From positions 1 to 39,940 of the IMG/VR virus record IMGVR_UViG_3300031857_000478: a stretch of 39,940 bases of DNA, one strand, 5' to 3'. This DNA comes from a virus. The notes under the pieces are model-generated. The model had not been told where the DNA came from. It saw nothing but the letters and a program-made list of their open reading frames with translations, and made no database searches. Numbering within the stretch: the first letter of the stretch is position 1; every line of letters begins with the position of its first letter. Shown piece by piece: positions 1 through 5,940 of this stretch. A program made the position numbers and the translations under genes.

Positions 1-1
1 G

Positions 2-574
2 AAAGTGTATCCAGTCAAAACAGGTAATAGACAGTATATGGCATCTGAGATAGATAACTATACTTATTGGTCTAGAAGACTGGATGTAGGGTCAGGCAGT
101 ATTCATATGCTTAGAGTGATGAGAATGAAGGCATTGATGGATTATCCTAGCAAAGAAAGATATACTAAAAAGCTAATGGACAGCATTAATACAAAGTGTA
201 TCATATTTGCTAATACTCAGGCTCAAGCTGATAAGTTATGTAAACATAGCTACCACAGCGGTAATAAGGAGTCTGAAGATAATCTAGAAATGTTTAAATC
301 AGGTGAGATTAATAAGTTATCTACTGTACTTCAGTTAAATGAGGGTGTGAATATTCCAAATCTCAAACAGGGTATCATTATGCATGCATATGGTAATGAG
401 AGAAAGGCTGCACAGAGAATTGGCCGGTTACTCCGGTTAAATCCAGATGATAAAGCTATTGTTCACATACTATGTTACATGGATACAATAGATGAGAAAT
501 GGGTAAAAGAAGCATTAGAGAACTTTGATCAGACTAAAATTATTTGGAAAGATTTTAATATTTCATTATATTAG
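2..574 (+). CDS. SF2 (Snf2/UvsW-like) DNA helicase, C-terminal part, 5' truncated
   Basis: This is the second RecA-like lobe of a superfamily 2 helicase. Visible motifs in order are a motif IV-like KCIIFANT strand, a short SYHS segment, a motif V-like NEGVNIPNLKQGIIMH stretch and an unmistakable motif VI, QRIGRLLR, with the arginine finger. The frame is open to the left edge: the first possible start is a GTG at base 5, but the Walker A and B lobe is missing, so the gene must begin before the window. Enzymes of this type unwind or translocate on DNA, and crAss-like phages commonly encode one beside the replication genes. The stop is TAG, and the next gene starts 4 bases later. The helicase assignment is strong; the exact subfamily cannot be decided from this half. 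Confidence 0.85.
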   Translation, partial: KVYPVKTGNRQYMASEIDNYTYWSRRLDVGSGSIHMLRVMRMKALMDYPSKERYTKKLMDSINTKCIIFANTQAQADKLCKHSYHSGNKESEDNLEMFKSGEINKLSTVLQLNEGVNIPNLKQGIIMHAYGNERKAAQRIGRLLRLNPDDKAIVHILCYMDTIDEKWVKEALENFDQTKIIWKDFNISLY

Positions 575-578
575 TAGT

Positions 579-833
579 ATGGAAGATTACAAAACACATA
601 AACTAGTTATCTATAATGATGATGTAAATTCTTATGACTACATTATGGCATGCTTGATTAAGGTTTGTAATCATGAAAGGTTACAAGCTGAACAGTGTGC
701 TATTGTAGCTCATAATAATGGAAAATGTACTGTAAAATCTGGGGATTACATGGAAATGTTTGAGATAAAAGGTACATTTGATGACTTAGATATAAAATCA
801 GAAATTAGAGAACATGCAGGTGATATGTATTAA
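579..833 (+). CDS. clpS: ClpS-like N-degron adaptor for the Clp protease
   Basis: This 84-aa protein looks like a complete ClpS core. After a short N-terminus comes LVIYNDD (N13, D14, D15), then a helix with VCNHERLQAEQC and AHNNGKC (H45), the arrangement of ClpS, in which the NDD asparagine/aspartates and the histidine line the pocket that binds N-terminal Phe, Leu, Trp or Tyr. The VC-H-x(3)-QAEQC / H-x-x-GKC pattern is closest to Bacteroidota ClpS as I remember it. ClpS hands N-degron substrates to ClpAP/ClpCP and can block other substrates. I chose the ATG at 579, just after the helicase stop; an earlier start at 525 would overlap that gene by 50 bases. The C-terminus is slightly shorter than usual. 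The family call is by eye; the phage role is inferred. Confidence 0.78.
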   Translation: MEDYKTHKLVIYNDDVNSYDYIMACLIKVCNHERLQAEQCAIVAHNNGKCTVKSGDYMEMFEIKGTFDDLDIKSEIREHAGDMY

Positions 834-1086
834 TGACAGTGATAAGCCAAAAAGAGTATCCCAATCTGAGTGGATAACTAAAGGCAAAATATACACAGTA
901 GTTGAGGTTGTTAAAATGAATCTGCAAAATAACAAGCTTGGGTATAGACTAAAAGAAGTTCAACTATCAGATCAGTCATTTCCTTATGAATTTTATAGTG
1001 CTGAAAGATTTGGTATTGTAAGAGGTATTTTAAAAATGAATGGTGAAGAAAAAGTTTATGCTGAAGAGCTAGATTTACACATTTAA
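814..1086 (+). CDS. Conserved phage protein of unknown function
   Basis: The 90-aa product has a compact mixed alpha/beta look: an N-terminal ICINDSDKPKR strand-turn, a WITKGKIYTVVEV segment, and a C-terminal FPYEFYSAERFGI stretch. The pattern of a short strand, W-x-x-KGK-x-YTV and an aromatic SAERF-like end recalls small proteins of unknown function seen in many Bacteroidota phages and prophages, possibly a small SH3-like barrel. There is no signal peptide, membrane segment or catalytic motif. It starts inside the last 20 bases of the clpS-like gene and is followed one base after its stop by the next ATG, so it is very probably translated from the same message. No function can be given. Confidence 0.7.
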   Translation: MQVICINDSDKPKRVSQSEWITKGKIYTVVEVVKMNLQNNKLGYRLKEVQLSDQSFPYEFYSAERFGIVRGILKMNGEEKVYAEELDLHI

Positions 1087-1087
1087 T

Positions 1088-1528
1088 ATGGAAGACTACA
1101 CTAAAGATGATGTAGTACAAGCTCTTTTAAAAATTCCTAATGACTCAAGAAAAAGAGTTCTTGTTGATCAAAGAAGTTATTTAGTGGGTCTTTTAGCTTT
1201 TAGATTTATGCTGAGTGAACATACTATTGCTAAGCTTGTAGGTTTTAAAAGAGACAAGATAAACCACAATAAAAGACTTGTTTTGCAGTTCCGTAAAGAC
1301 AAGTCTTACCAAGAAAATGTTTATGTGTATGCTCAGATATTTCCGTTTGATTTTAATTCTGTTAACACAAATGAACTTATTATTCATAGGTCAAACAGAG
1401 TAGAGCTAGATCTTGACCGTAAAGTGTATAGAAAATTAAAGGCAATAGGTGCTATCATGAATCATAAGGATGTTAGGACTACAATTAAATTATTTATTGA
1501 TAAAGGTTTAAAATTATGGGAAGAATGA
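1088..1528 (+). CDS. Putative DNA-binding protein (HTH-like plus ribbon-helix-helix-like halves)
   Basis: This 146-aa protein appears to have two DNA-binding-like halves. Residues about 28-66 (RSYLVGLLAFRFMLSEHTIA then KLVGFKRDKINHNKR) look like a helix-turn-helix with a recognition helix rich in K/R/N, reminiscent of the arrangement in DnaA domain IV. Residues about 103-146 carry RVELDLDRKVYRKLKAIG followed by two helices and end KLWEE, which fits a ribbon-helix-helix fold. Its role could be transcription control or replication initiation; the sequence does not say which. It sits in a run of overlapping genes (1 base after the previous stop; the next gene starts inside it). The fold assignments are by eye and need profile searches. 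Confidence 0.7.
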   Translation: MEDYTKDDVVQALLKIPNDSRKRVLVDQRSYLVGLLAFRFMLSEHTIAKLVGFKRDKINHNKRLVLQFRKDKSYQENVYVYAQIFPFDFNSVNTNELIIHRSNRVELDLDRKVYRKLKAIGAIMNHKDVRTTIKLFIDKGLKLWEE

Positions 1529-1776
1529 AAGAGTTATGTATACAAATTATGGAAGAAAATGGGGGAATACCAGAAGGTATGACTATAGCAGATGTTGCTA
1601 GAATGAAAGAATTAGAAATGTATAATTGGGAAGAGTATGAAAAAAGACAAGAAAGACTCAGATTACAACAGTATCAACCAGAAAATACAGGAGAGGCTGC
1701 AAAGATTGAACAAGTCAGCAAAAAATTCTCCTCGTGGTATGGTGAAGCAAGAAAAAACAAAAACAGTGAACAATGA
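1516..1776 (+). CDS. Small charged helical protein, unknown function
   Basis: The product is about 86 aa and highly charged, with a long helix-forming middle (MYNWEEYEKRQERLRLQQYQ) and a basic, Ser/Asn-rich C-terminus. Two starts are possible: the ATG at 1516, or one at 1525 that forms an ATGA overlap with the stop of the previous gene, the coupling style used repeatedly in this region. The second would give 83 aa. It ends in an ATGA overlap with the next gene. No known domain, signal or membrane segment is visible. I infer only that it is a real gene, from its fit into the overlap chain. Confidence 0.6.
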   Translation: MGRMKELCIQIMEENGGIPEGMTIADVARMKELEMYNWEEYEKRQERLRLQQYQPENTGEAAKIEQVSKKFSSWYGEARKNKNSEQ

Positions 1777-2225
1777 AGAAGGTGATTAATTTGTTAGGAG
1801 CAATACTAATTACAGGATGTGTTAGTGCTCAATGGACTTATAAAATAAGTGATAATGGTTTTGATGAACCATATAAAATTGCATATACAGCAGTAAATAA
1901 CAATGCATTTATGAAAATGGAAAATGTAGACAGTTCCATTGTGTTATATGTACAGGGTGGATACTATTGTGATGAAAGTCCAACAGTAGATGTTGTTTTT
2001 GTTGTAAATGGAGTAGATAAAAAATATAAGTTTACGGGGAGTAAATCTCAAGATAACAGTGTGGTATTTATTTCATGGTATTTTGAACTTTATACAGATG
2101 CAGTAGCAGATTTTAAAGCTGCATCAAGTGTAAGAATCAGAATAAATGAAAGTTACTGTACTACAGAAGTGTATTCTTTTAACATGAGCAGTAGTAAAGC
2201 TGCCTATGATTTCATGATCAAATAA
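1773..2225 (+). CDS. Putative secreted protein or lipoprotein
   Basis: The 150-aa product begins with a classic export signal: MKK, a hydrophobic core (VINLLGAILI), then TGCVSAQW. Two processing routes are possible: signal peptidase II at the lipobox-like ITGC (lipidated C16) or signal peptidase I after VSA (before Q20). The VSA-Q end is common in flavobacterial secreted proteins. The mature part is beta-rich (VVFVVNGVDKKYKF and VVFISWYFELY) with three more cysteines. A phage gene exporting a small beta-domain from the infected cell could act in superinfection exclusion or envelope change, but that is inference. It is linked by ATGA to the gene before and TAATG to the membrane-protein gene after. 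Confidence 0.7.
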   Translation: MKKVINLLGAILITGCVSAQWTYKISDNGFDEPYKIAYTAVNNNAFMKMENVDSSIVLYVQGGYYCDESPTVDVVFVVNGVDKKYKFTGSKSQDNSVVFISWYFELYTDAVADFKAASSVRIRINESYCTTEVYSFNMSSSKAAYDFMIK

Positions 2226-2416
2226 TGTTACATTTTATTAAGTATCTAGTGGTATGGATAAGCCAAAACTTGTCCATACCATTCTGGATGGTAGGTCATG
2301 TGCATCTGTCTGTAAATATTTACCAAGATGTATATGAGATATTAGCATCATTTGGTATGAATATACTAGTTGCTGCTGGATTTATTATTGATTATCTAGA
2401 ACAAAGAAAAAAGTAA
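2225..2416 (+). CDS. Small membrane protein
   Basis: This 63-aa protein has an N-terminal hydrophobic stretch (FIKYLVVWI and onward) and a second clear membrane segment near residues 39-56 (EILASFGMNILVAAGFIIDYL region), ending in a basic tail QRKK. It begins in a TAATG overlap with the gene for the putative secreted protein, so the two are likely made together and may act together at the envelope. Its length and two-helix shape would also fit a class II holin or spanin partner, but no endolysin lies near, so I do not claim that. Confidence 0.6.
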   Translation: MLHFIKYLVVWISQNLSIPFWMVGHVHLSVNIYQDVYEILASFGMNILVAAGFIIDYLEQRKK

Positions 2417-2420
2417 AATT

Positions 2421-2642
2421 ATGTCACAGAAAAAAACAATAGCAGCAATGCTATCTGAACATTATCAAGAACCAGTATATTGCTTAGAAGATTCAGCAGA
2501 TTTTTTAGGTATATCTAAAAGAACTATTGGATCACATAGAAGAGATGGTAAACTTAAAGGTATTTTGTTCAGAAAAGGTAGATACTTTTTAGAATCTGAA
2601 TTAAGGGCTTATTTAGAACAAGAACTTAAAAATATTAAATAA
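2421..2642 (+). CDS. Excisionase/MerR-type winged helix DNA-binding protein
   Basis: The 73-aa product matches the small helix-turn-helix family often called the excisionase or AlpA-like group: a first helix (LEDSADFLGISKRTIGSHRR) that is a typical HTH, followed by a wing, GKLKGILFRKGRYFLESELRAYL. In the family, such proteins bind DNA in the MerR manner to control transcription or assist site-specific recombination. No integrase lies nearby, so regulation is the likelier job. It starts 4 bases after the membrane-protein gene and ends 2 bases before the radical SAM gene. Confidence 0.78.
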   Translation: MSQKKTIAAMLSEHYQEPVYCLEDSADFLGISKRTIGSHRRDGKLKGILFRKGRYFLESELRAYLEQELKNIK

Positions 2643-2644
2643 AA

Positions 2645-3511
2645 ATGGTAATTGAGAAAGTTACCAGAAAATCTATGACCATTAGACCAAGTGGGAGGAG
2701 TACTGATTTTATCAGTCCTTCCTTTGGTCATGGCTGTTTGTATAACTGTACTTACTGTTATATGAAAAGACATAAGCCGGAAGGATTATCTGTAGCTACA
2801 AATACTATGGATATCCTGACAGAAATTAATTCACATGCTTATTTTTCTACAGTAGAGAAGCCTAATCAGACAGGAGAGTATGTAACTTATGACATTTCCT
2901 GTAATGAAGACTTTGCTCTGCATGCTAAATATCATGACTGGAAGACAATCTTTGCATTCTTTAGAGATCATCCACTTGCTATGGGTTCATTTGCTACTAA
3001 GTATGTAAATGAAGACTTACTTAAGTTTGATCCTCATGATAAAATAAGAATAAGATTTAGTCTGATGCCTGAAGATTATAGAAAAATACTAGAACCTAAT
3101 ACTTCAACTATATATGAAAGATTATCTGCAGTTAGATTATTTTTAGAATCTGGTTATGAAGTACATTTAAACTTTAGTCCTGTGATAGTTCATGATGATT
3201 GGTTAGGACAGTATAGTGCACTATTTCAAATTATAAATTCAGGAGCTAAGTATCATTCTTGGGATTTTGATGAAGTAAAAGCTGAAGTAATATTTCTTAC
3301 TCATAATGAGCAGAAACATCTGTATAATTTAGAGCATAAACTTCCAGGAGAAGAATTACTTTGGAAACCAGAAATACAAGAGAAGAAAATATCTCAGTAT
3401 GGAGGTGCTAACTTAAGATATAACCGTATATATAAAGGAGATTATATTAAAGAGTGGACTGAGTTACATGATAAGATAATCCCTTGGAATACAATTAGAT
3501 ATATATTTTAA
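2645..3511 (+). CDS. Radical SAM enzyme, spore photoproduct lyase-like
   Basis: A radical SAM [4Fe-4S] site is plain: GCLYNCTYCYM, with C31, C35 and C38 in CxxxCxxC spacing. About 48 residues later a segment reading YDISCNED, followed by a helix and then FATKYVNEDLL, lines up with the region of Bacillus SplB that holds its hydrogen-atom donor cysteine (Cys141), so C86 is the likely counterpart. The enzyme family uses the 5'-deoxyadenosyl radical to split the 5-thyminyl-5,6-dihydrothymine lesion back to two thymines without light. At 288 aa it is somewhat shorter than bacterial SplB (about 340). It is flanked by small genes at 2-base spacing. Direct repair of UV-damaged phage DNA is the obvious role but is inferred; a different substrate is possible. 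Confidence 0.8.
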   Translation: MVIEKVTRKSMTIRPSGRSTDFISPSFGHGCLYNCTYCYMKRHKPEGLSVATNTMDILTEINSHAYFSTVEKPNQTGEYVTYDISCNEDFALHAKYHDWKTIFAFFRDHPLAMGSFATKYVNEDLLKFDPHDKIRIRFSLMPEDYRKILEPNTSTIYERLSAVRLFLESGYEVHLNFSPVIVHDDWLGQYSALFQIINSGAKYHSWDFDEVKAEVIFLTHNEQKHLYNLEHKLPGEELLWKPEIQEKKISQYGGANLRYNRIYKGDYIKEWTELHDKIIPWNTIRYIF

Positions 3512-3513
3512 TT

Positions 3514-3921
3514 ATGATAAAAACATTTAGTGATCCCAAAATTATGGGTATGATTAAGAAAATTGCTAATGAACATTGGGGAGTTTCAAAATCCAATGAC
3601 AGCAATATTGGATATTTATGGTATATGTATGCTGCAGGTACCAAAGCAGGAACATTCAGACCCTTTATCTTTTTATCAGAGTTGAACCTACTAGTTAAAA
3701 CAGGTTACACTACTGAAGATGAAAAGCAGAATATGCTTGGTATGTTACTTAGTGAGGATGAAGATAATGCTAATATAATGGCATATTCTTTAATGACTTT
3801 GAGAGAAAACAGAATAAAAGATATGGGATTGTGGACTCTGGATAATGATAAATACAGTGAAATTGATTATATTAGAGATATTATTAATACTGAAATATTT
3901 ATGAACCAATGGCAGAAGTAA
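3514..3921 (+). CDS. Unknown protein with the S-x-D-x-D-N helix motif
   Basis: The 135-aa product has no recognisable enzyme domain. Residues about 74-94 read MLGMLLSEDEDNANIMAYSL, a helical motif that recurs in two other products of this window (genes at 12495 and 15352). Similar segments are, as far as I recall, found at the start of repeat proteins in Bacteroidota, where they mark a short helical repeat. An aromatic-rich part (YLWYMYAAGTKAG) lies at residues 34-46. It begins 2 bases after the radical SAM gene and overlaps the next start by 13 bases. The function is unknown; a protein-protein contact role for the motif is a guess. Confidence 0.65.
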   Translation: MIKTFSDPKIMGMIKKIANEHWGVSKSNDSNIGYLWYMYAAGTKAGTFRPFIFLSELNLLVKTGYTTEDEKQNMLGMLLSEDEDNANIMAYSLMTLRENRIKDMGLWTLDNDKYSEIDYIRDIINTEIFMNQWQK

Positions 3922-4130
3922 TTTTAAAATTCAAAGAAGATGAACTTGAAGATGCTAGAACAGCATTAGATGGTTGGAAATGGAAACATTCTATGTGGGA
4001 TCTTGATCAATGGCTTAGAAGTGAGATAAAGTATAATGAAAAATTATCTGAAGAAAGATATGATGCTTATGAAGCTGTTAGAGATAAGATCCGGGAGATT
4101 TTAAATGATGATAACTTAAACATAGAATAA
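3909..4130 (+). CDS. Small conserved phage protein (WDLDQWLRSEIKY family)
   Basis: This 73-aa acidic protein belongs to a small family that I recognise from many unrelated phages by its shape: a short beta strand (VILKFKEDE), a helix leading into WDLDQWLRSEIKYNE, and a final helix of the type YEAVRDKIREIL. No biochemical function is known to me. No catalytic residues or export signals are visible. It starts 13 bases inside the previous gene and ends in a TAATG overlap with a 31-codon gene for a membrane peptide. Its presence in diverse phages suggests a general role in takeover or replication, which is inference only. Confidence 0.75.
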   Translation: MAEVILKFKEDELEDARTALDGWKWKHSMWDLDQWLRSEIKYNEKLSEERYDAYEAVRDKIREILNDDNLNIE

Positions 4131-4225
4131 TGGAATTTGTAATTGGAGCAGTTATAGTAATTATAATTGCAGGTTTAATAATTTATAAATTAAGAGATGA
4201 AGACTATCATGGCTGGGATGATTGA
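4130..4225 (+). CDS. 31-aa single-pass membrane peptide
   Basis: A short reading frame starts in a TAATG overlap with the previous stop and encodes 31 residues: one hydrophobic helix (FVIGAVIVIIIAGLIIY) followed by a charged tail, KLRDEDYHGWDD. This is the shape of a bitopic micro-protein with its acidic tail probably in the cytoplasm. Its in-phase coupling with the gene before it, and the absence of any other gene here, support it as real. Small phage membrane peptides often act in envelope stress or exclusion; nothing in the sequence shows which. Confidence 0.5.
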   Translation: MEFVIGAVIVIIIAGLIIYKLRDEDYHGWDD

Positions 4226-4242
4226 CTGTGTATATACAGTCA
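4223..4242. repeat. Perfect 7-bp inverted repeat with AT core (possible operator or hairpin)
   Basis: The arms TGACTGT and ACAGTCA are perfect inverted copies around the core GTATAT, starting exactly at the stop codon of the 31-aa gene. There is no T-run after it, so it is not a standard terminator. Its near-palindromic, 20-bp form would suit a dimeric repressor; two candidate DNA-binding proteins are encoded at 1088 and 2421. It could also be an RNA hairpin that stabilises an upstream transcript end. Confidence 0.4.
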
Positions 4243-4275
4243 TCATTTGGATTATTTATAAAAATTTAGATTAAA

Positions 4276-4527
4276 ATGACAGAACAAGAATTAATAGATC
4301 TTGGCTTTGAAAGAGTAGATATACTTGATGATGAAAGCCAGAATGGATATGATTACTACTATTATCATAAGGAGTTATGTTCTGGAGTAATGTTACATAG
4401 CACAGATAATATTGATGTTAAAGATAATAAATGGGCTTTGAAATCATTTGAGATTCCAGCATTAAATATTAAAGACAGAACTCATTATGATCAGTTTCTT
4501 GAAATAATGAACAATATAACTTGTTAA
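4276..4527 (+). CDS. Conserved phage/mobile-element protein, unknown function
   Basis: The 83-aa protein begins MTEQELIDLGFERV, continues with a DDESQNGYDYYYYHKEL segment and then a strand pattern that ends in a short helix (YDQFLEIMNNI). This arrangement, an ELI-x-LGFE opening, an aromatic YYYY strand and a final DQFL helix, is one I associate with small uncharacterised proteins of Bacteroidota phages and plasmids. No motif points to catalysis. Its ATG lies just behind a 50-base stretch containing the inverted repeat at 4223. The function is unknown. Confidence 0.65.
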   Translation: MTEQELIDLGFERVDILDDESQNGYDYYYYHKELCSGVMLHSTDNIDVKDNKWALKSFEIPALNIKDRTHYDQFLEIMNNITC

Positions 4528-4529
4528 GT

Positions 4530-4907
4530 ATGTTTAGTGGAAAATTAGTAAAGAAAGATGGTAAACTAACCTATGCAACTCCTCAAGATAAATTAGCTTA
4601 TGATATATTCATTAGCAAATTAGAAGAGGGTCAATCAGTAGAAATGTACATAGATCTGGCAAGTACAGATCACAGTAAGGCACAACTTGCAAAAGTTCAT
4701 GCTTGTATTAGAGAAATGGCAAAAGAATCTGGTTATACTTTTGATGAAATGAAATGTCTTGTAAAAGATCACGCAGGCTTAGCTTATAAAGATGGTCTGA
4801 TGATAAATTACAAATCCTTTGGAGATTGTAGTAAAGATGAATTAATGTTAGCTATTGAAGCTTGTATACAGATAGGAAGAGAACAGTTTAATCTTAATCT
4901 TGGGTAG
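4530..4907 (+). CDS. Unknown protein, possibly NinB-like recombination protein
   Basis: This 125-aa protein starts at the ATG at 4530, 2 bases after the preceding stop; a TTG at 4521 would be an alternative start but overlaps the previous gene. A segment STDHSKAQLAKVHACIREMA followed by YTFDEMKCLVKDHAG resembles the NinB pattern in which a K/S-x-x-Q-N/L strand-helix is followed by a helix beginning with T-x-x-E. NinB-type proteins replace RecFOR-like functions in phage recombination. The similarity is weak and by eye. It ends facing, and 14 bases inside, a gene on the other strand. Treat the NinB suggestion as a hypothesis. Confidence 0.6.
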   Translation: MFSGKLVKKDGKLTYATPQDKLAYDIFISKLEEGQSVEMYIDLASTDHSKAQLAKVHACIREMAKESGYTFDEMKCLVKDHAGLAYKDGLMINYKSFGDCSKDELMLAIEACIQIGREQFNLNLG

Positions 4908-5208
4908 GTTCTACATAACCTTCATCCCCTGGTTCTAGTATTTCTTTCTCATCAAACATGTTATTAGCAATAGCTTGTCTTTCAATTTCAGCAAGCAAAA
5001 GAGTAGTGGTGTAAAAATGTTGTTGAAGTTCAGTTTCAAGCTCATTATATTTTTTAGACATTACAGCTTTGATATCTTCTTCAATAGTTTCTTTTGGAAG
5101 GTTCTTGAAGATATAGTATGATAAACCTTTGACCATTAGGTAAAAAGCTTTATTTACTTTAATATCTACAACTGTATCTTCTTTTAGCTCTTTTACTTTT
5201 ACAGACAT
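4894..5208 (-). CDS. Lone minus-strand gene, unknown acidic protein
   Basis: The 104-aa product begins MSVKVKELKEDTVVDIKVNK, a strand-rich start, then a helical middle (FYLMVKGLSYYIFKNLP; long helix with ELETELQQHF), and ends in an acidic tail with EPGDEGYVEP. It is the only minus-strand gene within the plus-strand block. The reading frame is well formed, its opposite strand has no competing long frame, and it starts only 32 bases from the divergent UDG gene. I do not recognise the family. Being on the same strand as the large virion proteins, it may be expressed late, but there is no direct evidence. Confidence 0.72.
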   Translation of the reverse strand: MSVKVKELKEDTVVDIKVNKAFYLMVKGLSYYIFKNLPKETIEEDIKAVMSKKYNELETELQQHFYTTTLLLAEIERQAIANNMFDEKEILEPGDEGYVEPTQD

Positions 5209-5240
5209 AGTATTTAATTTTAAACAAAAATAGAAAAAAA
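5209..5240. promoter_or_regulatory. 32-bp divergent intergenic gap, possible promoter
   Basis: This is the only place in the window where genes diverge. It is almost pure A/T, with a run of eight A residues before the UDG start. A promoter for at least one of the two genes should lie here or overlap a gene end, but I see no clear copy of the Bacteroidota consensus (TTG, then TAnnTTTG). Confidence 0.3.
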
Positions 5241-5939
5241 ATGGAATTACAGGAAATTAAACAAAAAATGTTTGATAAACTTGAACCTAGTGGGTGGGGT
5301 AGAGTTTTTAAATCTTTTATATTTAGTTCTGACTTTGATCAGATAATCAGCAAGTTATGGGAACTAAGTCAAAATGGAAAAAGATTTACTCCACCACTAA
5401 AACAAGTATTTAGGGCCTTTGAAGAGTGTCCTTATGATAAACTACAGGTAGTAATAGTGGGTCAGGATCCATATCCACAATTGGGAGTTGCAGATGGTAT
5501 ATCATTTAGTTGTAGCAATACAAATAAATTACAACCAAGTCTCAAGTTTATCTTTCAAGAAATAGAACGGACTGTTTACAATGAGTATCCTACACATCAA
5601 GATGTAGATTTAAAGAGATGGTCTAAACAAGGCATACTTATGCTTAATACAGCTCTTACAGTAGAAGTAGATAAGATAGGTAGCCATTATGATATATGGA
5701 GGCCTTTTACTACATACTTGTTAGATTGGTTAAACAGCTATAATCCGGGTTTGGTTTACTTGTATATGGGTAAGAAAGCTGAAGAATGGTCAGAATATAC
5801 CAATGATAACAGTCATAAGTTTGTAGTTAAACATCCAGCAAGTGCTGCGTATAGTGGAGGTAAATGGGATTGTGATGATGTATTTAACAAAATCAATGAA
5901 GTTGTTAAGAGCACAAATGGTAATAAGATAACTTGGTAA
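5241..5939 (+). CDS. ung: Uracil-DNA glycosylase (family 1)
   Basis: At 232 aa the protein has normal UNG length. The water-activating loop reads VVIVGQDPYP (residues 70-79) with catalytic D76, followed by GVADGISFSC, the uracil-pocket strand. LMLNTALTVE is the LNxxLTV segment, and the minor-groove/His loop is KHPASAAYSGGKW with H198. The enzyme removes uracil from DNA, starting base excision repair. The canonical GQDPYH histidine is replaced here by P79, and HPSP by HPAS. The gene opens the replication cluster and is followed, one base after its stop, by a gene of unknown function upstream of the helicase, so it is likely part of the DNA replication set and keeps uracil out of phage DNA. Confidence 0.93.
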   Translation: MELQEIKQKMFDKLEPSGWGRVFKSFIFSSDFDQIISKLWELSQNGKRFTPPLKQVFRAFEECPYDKLQVVIVGQDPYPQLGVADGISFSCSNTNKLQPSLKFIFQEIERTVYNEYPTHQDVDLKRWSKQGILMLNTALTVEVDKIGSHYDIWRPFTTYLLDWLNSYNPGLVYLYMGKKAEEWSEYTNDNSHKFVVKHPASAAYSGGKWDCDDVFNKINEVVKSTNGNKITW

Positions 5940-5940
5940 T

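Noticed and set aside
2225-2416. Holin role for the 63-aa membrane protein
   Set aside because: Size and two membrane helices fit, but there is no endolysin nearby and the gene lies in an early-type region.
4218-4274. An 18-aa hydrophobic frame just before the gene at 4276
   Set aside because: It ends 1 base before the next ATG and is hydrophobic, but it overlaps the 31-aa gene and the palindrome, and is too short to support without expression data.
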